Part shown: in pieces, positions 1 through 5,715 of the stretch | How positions within the stretch are numbered: position 1 is the stretch's first letter | Layout of the letters: each line of letters opens with the position of its first letter | NCBI GenBank assembly: GCA_028709565.1 | Contig: JAQVWU010000212.1 | Location: 1-5,715 of the forward strand | Source of the DNA: Eubacteriales bacterium | Lineage (GTDB): Bacteria; Bacillota; Clostridia; Oscillospirales; CAG-272 | DNA: 5,715 nucleotides | Direction: 5' to 3' | Position numbers and translations under genes: made by a program | The notes under the pieces: generated by a model | Seen by the model: only the letters and a program-made list of their open reading frames with translations | What the model was told of the DNA's origin: nothing | The model's database searches: none

Positions 1-44
1 TCTACTTTTCGTTACATTAATATCGTATGAACCCGTAAAAAAAC

Positions 45-72
45 TTGAAAAAATCGTTTTTTGTACTATAAT
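45..72 (+). promoter_or_regulatory. Sigma-A-type promoter for the purN-purH operon
   Basis: A TTGAAA -35 box (45-50) is separated by 16 bp from a perfect TATAAT -10 box (67-72). The surroundings are A/T-rich, as is usual for Firmicute promoters. A transcript would begin near position 79-80, leaving a leader of about 150 nt before purN. It is the only convincing promoter found upstream of the three plus-strand genes. No obvious PurR box and no complete purine riboswitch core were recognised around it. The start site is inferred from spacing only. Confidence 0.72.
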
Positions 73-122
73 GAAAATGGTTAAAATGCTAAAAAATAAA
101 TTGACCAAGGATTCTTGTTCTC

Positions 123-221
123 GTGATTAAGCATGTTGTTTTAAATTTGAATATCGGATACTGCGACGCCTGTTTTTCGGGTAATTATCCAGTCTGTATT
201 CCGGAAAAAGTAAGCGATTAG
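123..221 (+). pseudogene. Relic of the PurF C-terminus, possibly still translated as a 32-aa peptide
   Basis: The frame ending in TAG at 219-221 reads NIGYCDACFSGNYPV followed by CIPEKVSD from about position 150. This matches the extreme C-terminus of amidophosphoribosyltransferase (PurF), which in Bacillus subtilis reads NCGQCLACFTGKYPTE. The Cys-x-x-Cys pair (codons at 162 and 171) corresponds to two of the iron-sulfur cluster ligands of Bacillus-type PurF. In this frame a TGA lies at 102-104, and no PurF-like sequence is visible upstream in any forward frame; a promoter occupies that place instead. A GTG at 123 with AAGGA at 107-111 (11 nt spacing, a little long) could start a 32-residue peptide. 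Its stop lies 8 nt before the purN start, so translational coupling is possible. The likeliest reading is a deletion remnant or partial copy of purF. Homology rests on about 22 residues recognised by eye. Confidence 0.6.
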
Positions 222-229
222 GTTACGAT

Positions 230-856
230 ATGAAAAATATAGCAGTTTTGGTTTCAGGCGGAGGTACAAATCTTCAAGCTCTGATTAATGCACAGAATGA
301 CGGCAAAATAAACCGCGGGCGCATTCGGCTTGTTTTGTCAAGCAGCCCCGAAGCTTACGCGCTTGAAAGAGCCCGGTTAAACAATATACAACAATGTGTA
401 ATAGACCGAACTCTTTATAAAAACAGAGAATCCTTTTCCGCAGCGATAGCAGAAACTTTAGACAGATTCAATACAGACCTGGTTGTATTTGCCGGTTTCA
501 ACTATATTCTTAATGATGAATTGATTCGCAGATACAAATATAGAATGATAAATGTGCATCCGTCATTAATCCCGAGCTTTTGTGGTAAGGGATTTTACGG
601 ACTGCGTACGCATATCGCCGTCTTAAATTCAGGAGTGAAGATTACGGGAGCCACCGTACACTATGTAACAGAGGTAACCGACGGCGGTCCTATCATATTG
701 CAAAAGGCCGTGCCTGTCTGTAAAGGCGATACACCGGAAACATTGCAGCGCAGGGTTATGGAAGAAGCTGAATGGGTTATTCTGCCTGAAGCCGTGAATC
801 TTTTCTGTTCCGACAGGCTTTATATTGAAGACAATATAGTACAGATTAAAGAATAA
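230..856 (+). CDS. purN: Phosphoribosylglycinamide formyltransferase PurN
   Basis: This 208-residue cytosolic enzyme transfers a formyl group from 10-formyltetrahydrofolate to GAR, giving FGAR, the third step of IMP synthesis. The N-terminus MKNIAVLVSGGGTNLQ carries the substrate phosphate-binding loop (residues 9-16). The catalytic set of the GART family is present: Asn108 and His110 in INVHPSLIPSF, His144 in GATVHY and Asp151 in TDGGPIILQ, matching Asn106, His108, His137 and Asp144 of the Escherichia coli enzyme. The loop SFCGKGFYG and the tail LQRRVMEEAEW are typical of clostridial PurN. Length is normal and no frame damage is seen. The ATG at 230 gives the standard N-terminus, but its ribosome binding site is poor (TTAGG at 218-222, shared with the stop of the PurF-like frame), so translation may depend on ribosomes ending that frame. 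purH follows after 34 bp. Confidence 0.96.
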   Translation: MKNIAVLVSGGGTNLQALINAQNDGKINRGRIRLVLSSSPEAYALERARLNNIQQCVIDRTLYKNRESFSAAIAETLDRFNTDLVVFAGFNYILNDELIRRYKYRMINVHPSLIPSFCGKGFYGLRTHIAVLNSGVKITGATVHYVTEVTDGGPIILQKAVPVCKGDTPETLQRRVMEEAEWVILPEAVNLFCSDRLYIEDNIVQIKE

Positions 857-873
857 GTATTGTAATTTTTTAG

Positions 874-881
874 AAAGGAAG
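874..881 (+). promoter_or_regulatory. Ribosome binding site that fixes the purH start
   Basis: The sequence AAAGGAAG lies 9 nt upstream of the ATG at 891, an ideal distance. An in-frame TTG at 885 sits only 3 nt away and is too close to be used. The choice of ATG 891 also yields the usual PurH N-terminus (MKKRVLISLSDKT). Confidence 0.8.
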
Positions 882-890
882 CTGTTGCTG

Positions 891-2438
891 ATGAAAAAAC
901 GTGTTTTAATTAGTTTATCCGATAAAACGAGCGCTTTTGACTTTGCACATGAACTCATTTCTTTAGGTTATGAGGTTTTGTCTACGGGCGGAACAGCCAA
1001 GGCGTTATCCGACAAGGGGTTACCGATAACAAACGTTTCGGATGTAACCGGTTTTCCGGAATGTCTTGACGGGCGCGTGAAAACACTGCATCCGGCTATA
1101 CACGCGGGTATACTTGCCGTTCGCGATAATTCCGAACATATGGAACAACTAAGCGGTTTGGGTATAATACCGATTGATATAATTGCCATAAACCTGTATC
1201 CTTTTCGGGATGTGTTGTTAAGAGAAGGAGCAAGCCGGGAGGAAATAATCGAAAACATAGACATCGGCGGTCCGACAATGCTGCGGGCGGCAGCGAAAAA
1301 CTGGCAGGATGTTGCGGTTATCGTTAATCCCGCTGACTATCCTTTAGTAATTTCCGAATTAAAACAAAACGGAGAGATAACCAAGAAAACGAAACTCGAG
1401 CTGGCGTACAAAGTTTTCGAACATACCTCGGCATATGATACTCTTATCGCTGACTATTTTCGTAAGGAAACCGGCTTATCAATCTTTCCGGACAGTCTGA
1501 CACTGACATATGAAAAGAATCAGGAACTGCGATACGGTGAAAACCCGCACCAAAAGGCAGCTTTTTACCGTGAAATCGGTAATAATAACAACGGGACCAT
1601 CACCGCGGCGGTTCAGCTGCACGGCAAGGAACTCTCTTTTAATAATATTAACGATGCAAACGGCGCGCTGGACACAATCAAAGAATTTGATGATACACCA
1701 TGTGTCGTTGCTGTAAAACACGCGAATCCATGCGGTATAGGGACGGGCAGCAGTATCTATGAAGCCTATGTAAAAGCGCATAATGCGGATCCCGTTTCAA
1801 TATTCGGCGGAATAATAGCCGCTAATCGCGTTATAGATAAAGAGACAGCATTAGAAATAAATAAAATTTTTGTTGAAATTATTATAGCGCCCGGATATAC
1901 CGATGAAGCGCTGACGGTATTGGAAAAGAAAAAGAATGTCCGTATAATGTGTTTACCAGACATATCGCTCCCGAATCGCTCCGATATGATTGATGTTAAG
2001 AAAGTCGCGGGAGGTCTTCTTGTTCAGGAATTGAACACGGAATTACTGGATAAAGAACTTAGGGTTGTGACCGAAAAAAAACCTACGGAAATCCAGATGA
2101 ATGACCTGATATTCGGTATGAAAGCGGTCAAACATACAAAATCCAACGGTATTGTACTGGTTAAAGACGGCGCTACGACCGGAATCGGCCCCGGTCAGAC
2201 AAACCGTATCACCGCCCTGGAGCTCGCGATAAAATATGCCGGAGATAACGCCGCAAAATCGGTTATGGCATCAGATGCGTTCTTTCCGTTTGATGATTGT
2301 GTGGAAGCGGCTGCGCAGGCAGGTATTGCCGCGATAATTCAACCGGGCGGATCCATACGGGACAAGGATTCTATAGATGCCTGCAACAAATACGGGATTC
2401 CCATGGTGTTTACCGGCAAACGTCATTTTAAACATTAA
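891..2438 (+). CDS. purH: Bifunctional AICAR formyltransferase / IMP cyclohydrolase PurH
   Basis: This 515-residue enzyme carries out the last two steps of IMP synthesis: formylation of AICAR with 10-formyltetrahydrofolate, then ring closure of FAICAR to IMP. The N-terminal IMP cyclohydrolase domain (about 1-200, MGS-like fold) shows SDKT (10-13), STGGTAKAL (31-39), GRVKTLHP with Lys64, INLYPF with Tyr103, ENIDIGGPTM with Asp124, and Lys136 in AAAKN. The C-terminal transformylase domain (about 201-515) shows RYGENPHQ (214-221), the catalytic Lys276-His277 in VAVKHANPCG, SIFGGIIAANR (303-313), GIGPGQTNRI (431-440), and the conserved end MASDAFFPFDDCVEAAAQAG to GKRHFKH. GIGPGQTNRI is the variant seen in clostridial and related PurH. 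Length is normal for the family and the frame is intact. Cotranscription with purN is likely (34 bp gap), and a glycosidase-like gene begins 27 bp downstream. Confidence 0.97.
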   Translation: MKKRVLISLSDKTSAFDFAHELISLGYEVLSTGGTAKALSDKGLPITNVSDVTGFPECLDGRVKTLHPAIHAGILAVRDNSEHMEQLSGLGIIPIDIIAINLYPFRDVLLREGASREEIIENIDIGGPTMLRAAAKNWQDVAVIVNPADYPLVISELKQNGEITKKTKLELAYKVFEHTSAYDTLIADYFRKETGLSIFPDSLTLTYEKNQELRYGENPHQKAAFYREIGNNNNGTITAAVQLHGKELSFNNINDANGALDTIKEFDDTPCVVAVKHANPCGIGTGSSIYEAYVKAHNADPVSIFGGIIAANRVIDKETALEINKIFVEIIIAPGYTDEALTVLEKKKNVRIMCLPDISLPNRSDMIDVKKVAGGLLVQELNTELLDKELRVVTEKKPTEIQMNDLIFGMKAVKHTKSNGIVLVKDGATTGIGPGQTNRITALELAIKYAGDNAAKSVMASDAFFPFDDCVEAAAQAGIAAIIQPGGSIRDKDSIDACNKYGIPMVFTGKRHFKH

Positions 2439-2465
2439 AGTCATATACCGGGGGTATTATCGTAA

Positions 2466-4142
2466 ATGAATAAAACGAATATGTATAAACAATCTAATCT
2501 TTATGAAGCAACCGATGACCTGGGAAGAACGCTTCCCGGCGTCTGTGAAACCGGTGAAAAGAGAGAAGGCAGATATGTCGGCATGTTCTATTTTTTATGG
2601 AACGGCGAACATACGTCGGATTACCGCCCGCTGGATATATCAAAAATCCTGTCAGCAGACCCGAAAGCCGGCTATAAACCGGACTCGGATGTATGGGGCA
2701 AATATTCTGTCATGCATCACTGGGGAGAACCTTTATTCGGTTATTACTTTTCCGACGACGAATGGGTAATGCGGCGTCATGTTGAAATGCTGACGATTGC
2801 CGATATAGATTTTTTGGTTTTTGACACGACAAACGCCGTTACCTATACAGAGAACGCCAAAATGATGATGCGTTTATTGTCAGAATACCGGTCTGCAGGT
2901 TGGAATACGCCCAAAGTTGTTTTCTATACCAATACGGCGTCGGGTAAAACAGCGCAGAAAATCTATGAGGAGATATACGCCGTAGATTATTGCGGCGACT
3001 CATGGTTTTATGTGGACGGTAACCCTTTAATTATAGCAGCAGCGGACGACTGCTCGCCGGAGGTAAGGGGTTTTTTCACCATACGCGCTTCGCAATGGCC
3101 TAATGAAGCCACAAAACTCGGCGGCTGGCCGTGGATGGATTTTATCCGTCCTCAGCGCGTAATGAAAAATCTGCGGGGTGAAGAAGAAATAATAAACGTA
3201 TCAGTCGCTCAACACCCACAGATAAGATTAGGCGACTCCGCCATGTATGGTGAAGAAGCAAACTGCGGCCGTTCATTTCATAACGGCGAAAACGATAAAA
3301 GCGAATGCGCATATAAATACGGTTATAACTTTGCCGAACAATGGGAGCGCGCGCTTGAAGCCGACCCGCCATATGTTTTCGTCACGGGATGGAACGAATG
3401 GATTGCGGGGCGCTGGCAGGGAACAGCGGAGCGTCCTCTGCTGTTTGTTGATTGCTGTGATATTGAATATTCACGTGATATTGAACCCATGAAAGGAGGT
3501 TATTTTGACAACTATTATATGCAGCTCATATCATATGTACGCAGATATAAGGGGACATCGCCCACCGTTTCGGCGGGATTAAATGAAACAATCGGATATA
3601 AGGATTTTCCTCGCGGCGGCTTTAAGCGCGGCAACAAGGGATACGATTCGTATTATAAAAACGAAAGCGGCAGAAACGAAATAATCGGGGCTACGGTTAC
3701 CGACAACGGCGATGAGTTGATATTTACTGCCGAGACTGCTGCTCCGATTGAAAAATTTAATTACAACGGCAACTGGATGAATCTGTTTATAGATATAGAT
3801 ACGGATGATAAAACCCGACCAACTTTTTACGGTTACAACTATCTGGTAAACACCTATCAATTTTCCGATTCAACAACCTGTATAGCGCGGTGTACAGAGA
3901 ATTCCAGAACGATAGAAGCTGATACATTCAAAATATTTTCATTGATTGATTATAATTACAGCGGCAGCAGACTGGTATTAAAGATTCCGAAAGTCCTGTT
4001 AAATCTGCCTGACAATAATAATTATAAACTGCGTTTCAAGTGGCTGGATTCCAGAACGGAAGTGACCCGCATGGAGGACTTTTACACAAAAGGTGATGCG
4101 GCGCCGATTGGCAGATTAAATTTTGTATATACTAGGGAATAG
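2466..4142 (+). CDS. GH71/GH99-like glycoside hydrolase family protein, cytosolic, substrate unknown
   Basis: This is a 558-residue protein with no signal peptide or membrane segment. Residues about 37-362 look like the TIM-barrel-type domain found in proteins annotated as GH71/GH99-like or WbsX-like. Landmarks are YVGMFYFLWNGEH (37-49), HHWGEPLFGYYFSDDEW (84-100), the strand DIDFLVFDTTN (113-123), TPKVVFYTN (148-156), FFTIRASQWPNE (203-214), INVSVAQHP (243-251) and FVTGWNEWIAGRW (305-317). Glu311 in WNEW is the best candidate acidic catalytic residue, by analogy with WNEW-type motifs in that clan. After EYSRDIEPMKGG (334-345) and a linker, residues about 400-555 form a beta-rich domain (NWMNLFIDIDTD, YGYNYLVN) resembling CBM9-like carbohydrate-binding modules. 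A plausible role is hydrolysis or binding of an alpha-linked oligosaccharide inside the cell, but the substrate cannot be read from the sequence. GGGGGT at 2450-2455 serves the ATG at 2466. It starts 27 bp after purH and ends at a terminator, so it looks like the last gene of the purine operon. Confidence 0.75.
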   Translation: MNKTNMYKQSNLYEATDDLGRTLPGVCETGEKREGRYVGMFYFLWNGEHTSDYRPLDISKILSADPKAGYKPDSDVWGKYSVMHHWGEPLFGYYFSDDEWVMRRHVEMLTIADIDFLVFDTTNAVTYTENAKMMMRLLSEYRSAGWNTPKVVFYTNTASGKTAQKIYEEIYAVDYCGDSWFYVDGNPLIIAAADDCSPEVRGFFTIRASQWPNEATKLGGWPWMDFIRPQRVMKNLRGEEEIINVSVAQHPQIRLGDSAMYGEEANCGRSFHNGENDKSECAYKYGYNFAEQWERALEADPPYVFVTGWNEWIAGRWQGTAERPLLFVDCCDIEYSRDIEPMKGGYFDNYYMQLISYVRRYKGTSPTVSAGLNETIGYKDFPRGGFKRGNKGYDSYYKNESGRNEIIGATVTDNGDELIFTAETAAPIEKFNYNGNWMNLFIDIDTDDKTRPTFYGYNYLVNTYQFSDSTTCIARCTENSRTIEADTFKIFSLIDYNYSGSRLVLKIPKVLLNLPDNNNYKLRFKWLDSRTEVTRMEDFYTKGDAAPIGRLNFVYTRE

Positions 4143-4152
4143 CCTATTGAAT

Positions 4153-4199
4153 AAAAAAGCCGGACCGATTAATTTGGGTCCGGCATGTTTTTTGTTTTT
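4153..4199. terminator. Bidirectional rho-independent terminator between convergent operons
   Basis: GCCGGACC (4159-4166) pairs perfectly with GGTCCGGC (4177-4184) around a 10-nt loop. On the plus strand the stem is followed, after ATG, by T6 (4188-4193), G and T5 (4195-4199), ending the purN-purH-glycosidase unit 17 bp after its last stop codon. On the minus strand the stem is followed directly by T6 (complement of 4153-4158), ending the ABC transporter unit. The minus-strand permease stop codon lies inside the loop, so the permease C-terminus is encoded by one arm of the stem. Confidence 0.92.
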
Positions 4200-5041
4200 G
4201 AAATTATAGGATTTCTTCTGCGAAACACAAAATTCAGCAATGAAAACAATATGAACATAAATAAATTAACAATGACCACACTGGCACCGGCAGGTGTGGC
4301 ATATACATATGATATTACAATACCGCTAAAAAAACAGGTAACCGATAACACAGCTGAACATATTACTACCGAACGATAATTCTTGAACAAACGCATTGAA
4401 GTAAGAGCCGGGAAGATCAGCAGACTGGATATTAGGAGAGCGCCCATTAACCGCATACCTAAAACAACGGTAACAGCGGTCAGCATTGCGATGAGTATAT
4501 TATACAATCCGGCTTTTGCGCCTGTTGCGCGGGTGAAACTTTCATCTAAAGTAACGGCGAATATTTTATCATAAAATAATATATATAATAATATTACCAA
4601 AACCGAAAAACCTATAGACAGCCATACTTCATCTTTTCTTATTGCCAGAATACTTCCGAACATATAATTATTGATATCTATATTCATACCCGGGGTTAGT
4701 GATACAGCCATAACACCTATTGCGAGAGACGCTGCCGAAATTAGCGCTATGGCAGCGTCTCCCTGTATTTTACTGCTTTCGCTTATCCTTAGCAACAGGA
4801 ATGCTGCCAGCATAACAACAGGGATAGAAATCTTAAGAGGCGCAATACCTAAGACGGCGGCAATAGCTAAAGAACCGAAACCCACATGAGATAACCCGTC
4901 GCCGATCATGGAGTATCTCTTCAGTACAAGATTGACACCGAGCAGTGAGGAACATAGAGCGATTAATGATCCAACCGTAATAGCGCGTACCATAAAAGGA
5001 TATGAAAACATATCGACAAACAAATTAAGCAAATTATCCAT
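4169..5041 (-). CDS. Zn/Mn-type metal ABC transporter permease (ABC-3 family, ZnuB-like)
   Basis: This 290-residue integral membrane protein is the channel subunit of a metal-ion importer. Hydrophobic segments lie near residues 17-39, 52-66, 70-86, 95-115, 138-157, 178-196, 198-215, 224-246 and 251-273. Family motifs include LVLKRYSMIGDGLSHVGFG (38-56), the cytoplasmic ATPase-coupling loop DESFTRATG (166-174), GMRLMGALLISSLLIFPA (195-212) and SYVYATPAGASVVIV (244-258). ATG 5041 is preferred over the upstream in-frame ATG at 5092, because GGGAG (5051-5055) sits 9 nt ahead of it and MDNLLNLFVDMFSYPFMVRA is a typical family start. The start overlaps the ATPase 3' end by 8 nt (ATGGATAA), implying translational coupling. 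Zinc is the usual substrate of such clostridial operons, but manganese or iron cannot be excluded without the binding protein. The last residues, PDPN, come from the terminator hairpin. Confidence 0.92.
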   Translation of the reverse strand: MDNLLNLFVDMFSYPFMVRAITVGSLIALCSSLLGVNLVLKRYSMIGDGLSHVGFGSLAIAAVLGIAPLKISIPVVMLAAFLLLRISESSKIQGDAAIALISAASLAIGVMAVSLTPGMNIDINNYMFGSILAIRKDEVWLSIGFSVLVILLYILFYDKIFAVTLDESFTRATGAKAGLYNILIAMLTAVTVVLGMRLMGALLISSLLIFPALTSMRLFKNYRSVVICSAVLSVTCFFSGIVISYVYATPAGASVVIVNLFMFILFSLLNFVFRRRNPIISKTKNMPDPN

Positions 5042-5715
5042 TGTCTTCAACTCCCAAAAAACGATGACCGACATCACTTTGGATATAGTCATCAGTCTTT
5101 CCGAAAAACACCTGTTTATTTGTCAGGTGGAGCATATGCGAAGCATGTTTTACGGCGCTGTTTATATCATGAGAAACCATAATGACGGTAATGCCTGAAG
5201 AGTTAATGTTTGTTATGAGCTGATATAAATCGGCGGCAGCAACCGGATCTAATCCGGCAGCCGGTTCATCAAGCAGAAGCATCTTTTTAGTTGCACACAA
5301 TGCCCTTGCAAGTAATACCCGCTGCTGTTGTCCCCTCGAGATCTCGCTGTATGAACGGCGCTTCAGCGATGTTATATCGAGCCTGTTCAGGTTTATCATG
5401 ACGCTTTCGTGTTCGGCAGATGAATAGAAAGGACGTAATCCGCGGCGGTTCAGACACCCGGACAATACAACCTCGTATACAGAAGCGGGGAAGTCTTTCT
5501 GCGTTTTAGTCTGCTGCGGCAGATAACCGATCTCTGTCTGGCGGAGTCCGTCGCCATATTCGATTTTTCCGCATGAAACTCTCTTCAATCCCAGTAAAGC
5601 ATGAACCAATGTGCTTTTGCCTGAACCATTTTCACCGACTATACATAGATAATCGCCCGATTCCACTATGAATGTCAAATCAGTCAATACAATATTGTTT
5701 TCGTAGGCAAGGCTT
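5034..5715 (-). CDS. Metal ABC transporter ATP-binding protein (ZnuC-like), 5' end beyond the window
   Basis: The ATPase subunit powers metal import through the permease encoded just downstream. The visible part has 226 residues and is open to the right edge; the in-frame residues before the TTG at 5687 (SLAYENNIV) continue the family's N-terminal strand, so that TTG is not the real start and only a few tens of residues are missing. Motifs in order, numbered from the first complete visible codon, are Walker A GENGSGKST (27-35), Q-loop YLPQQ (64-68), signature ISRGQQQR (125-132), Walker B MLLLDEP (145-151) with Asp149 and Glu150, D-loop GLD (154-156) and H-loop VSHD (180-183). The signature has Arg where the consensus LSGGQ has the first Gly. 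All catalytic residues are otherwise present. The 3' end overlaps the permease start by 8 nt. The substrate-binding protein and any Fur/Zur-family regulator are not in the window. Confidence 0.94.
   Translation of the reverse strand, partial: SLAYENNIVLTDLTFIVESGDYLCIVGENGSGKSTLVHALLGLKRVSCGKIEYGDGLRQTEIGYLPQQTKTQKDFPASVYEVVLSGCLNRRGLRPFYSSAEHESVMINLNRLDITSLKRRSYSEISRGQQQRVLLARALCATKKMLLLDEPAAGLDPVAAADLYQLITNINSSGITVIMVSHDINSAVKHASHMLHLTNKQVFFGKTDDYIQSDVGHRFLGVEDNG
5051..5055 (-). promoter_or_regulatory. Ribosome binding site inside the ATPase gene that fixes the permease start
   Basis: Read on the minus strand, GGGAG precedes ATG 5041 by 9 nt and lies within the ATPase coding sequence. It favours the internal start over the upstream in-frame ATG at 5092, which would add 17 residues and overlap the ATPase by 59 nt. 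Confidence 0.75.

Noticed and set aside
13..44. Purine-riboswitch-like pieces (CGTATGAACCCGTAAA)
   Set aside because: The segment lacks the paired P1, P2 and P3 arms and the other core junction sequences, and it lies upstream of the promoter.
71..130. Small ORF of 19 codons starting at ATG 71
   Set aside because: The ATG overlaps the -10 box, so it would lie upstream of the transcript start, and it has no ribosome binding site.
885..890. TTG at 885 as the purH start, adding two residues
   Set aside because: It lies only 3 nt from the ribosome binding site, while ATG 891 has ideal spacing and gives the normal family N-terminus.
629..958. Minus-strand open frame of 109 codons across the purN 3' end and purH 5' end
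   Set aside because: It is antisense to two clear genes, has no recognisable domain, and is explained by the codon structure of the opposite strand.
3579..3860. Minus-strand open frame of 93 codons inside the glycosidase-like gene
   Set aside because: It is wholly antisense to a long well-conserved frame, with no ribosome binding site or family motif noticed.
5042..5092. Seventeen extra N-terminal residues on the permease
   Set aside because: They read through ATPase coding sequence in another frame, and ATG 5041 has its own well-placed GGGAG.
4908..5198. Plus-strand open frame of 96 codons opposite the permease/ATPase junction
   Set aside because: It is antisense to two overlapping genes with clear ABC motifs, and no independent evidence of coding was seen.
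5685..5687. TTG as the start of the ATPase
   Set aside because: The upstream codons SLAYENNIV continue the conserved N-terminal strand to the window edge, and the TTG lies too close to Walker A for a complete protein.

Overview
The window looks like chromosomal DNA from an anaerobic, Clostridia-like Firmicute. That is inferred from the protein style: PurN carries an SFCGKGFYG-type loop and an LQRRVMEEAEW tail, PurH carries GIGPGQTNRI, and the ABC transporter resembles the clostridial Zn/Mn type. Ribosome binding sites are purine-rich and the promoter is sigma-A-like. I cannot name a genus.

Left part, plus strand (1-4142): a strong sigma-A-type promoter (45-72) is followed by a leader of about 150 nt. 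The leader holds a short open frame (123-221) whose last 25 or so codons read like the extreme C-terminus of PurF, the first enzyme of purine synthesis, with no PurF body upstream. Then come purN (230-856, GAR formyltransferase), purH (891-2438, AICAR formyltransferase/IMP cyclohydrolase) and a 558-residue glycoside-hydrolase-like protein of the GH71/GH99-like type (2466-4142). Gaps are 34 and 27 bp, so the three genes look like one transcription unit. PurN catalyses step 3 of IMP synthesis and PurH the last two steps, both folate-dependent formyl transfers being included. The sugar-enzyme-like gene has no evident link to purines.

Middle (4153-4199): a GC-rich hairpin with A/T tracts on both sides serves as a bidirectional terminator between convergent operons. 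One of its arms encodes the last residues of the minus-strand gene.

Right part, minus strand (4169-5715): the 3' end of a metal ABC transporter operon. An ATPase gene (5034 to beyond the right edge, 5' end missing) overlaps by 8 nt the gene for an ABC-3 family permease (4169-5041). The binding protein and any Fur/Zur-type regulator would lie beyond the right edge.

Most of the window is ordinary housekeeping sequence. The points worth a second look are the PurF-tail relic in the purNH leader, the glycosidase-like gene at the end of the purine operon, the terminator embedded in a coding end, and a departure from the consensus ABC signature. I see no CRISPR array, tRNA, rRNA, insertion sequence or attachment site. 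No stretch over 300 bp lacks a gene.
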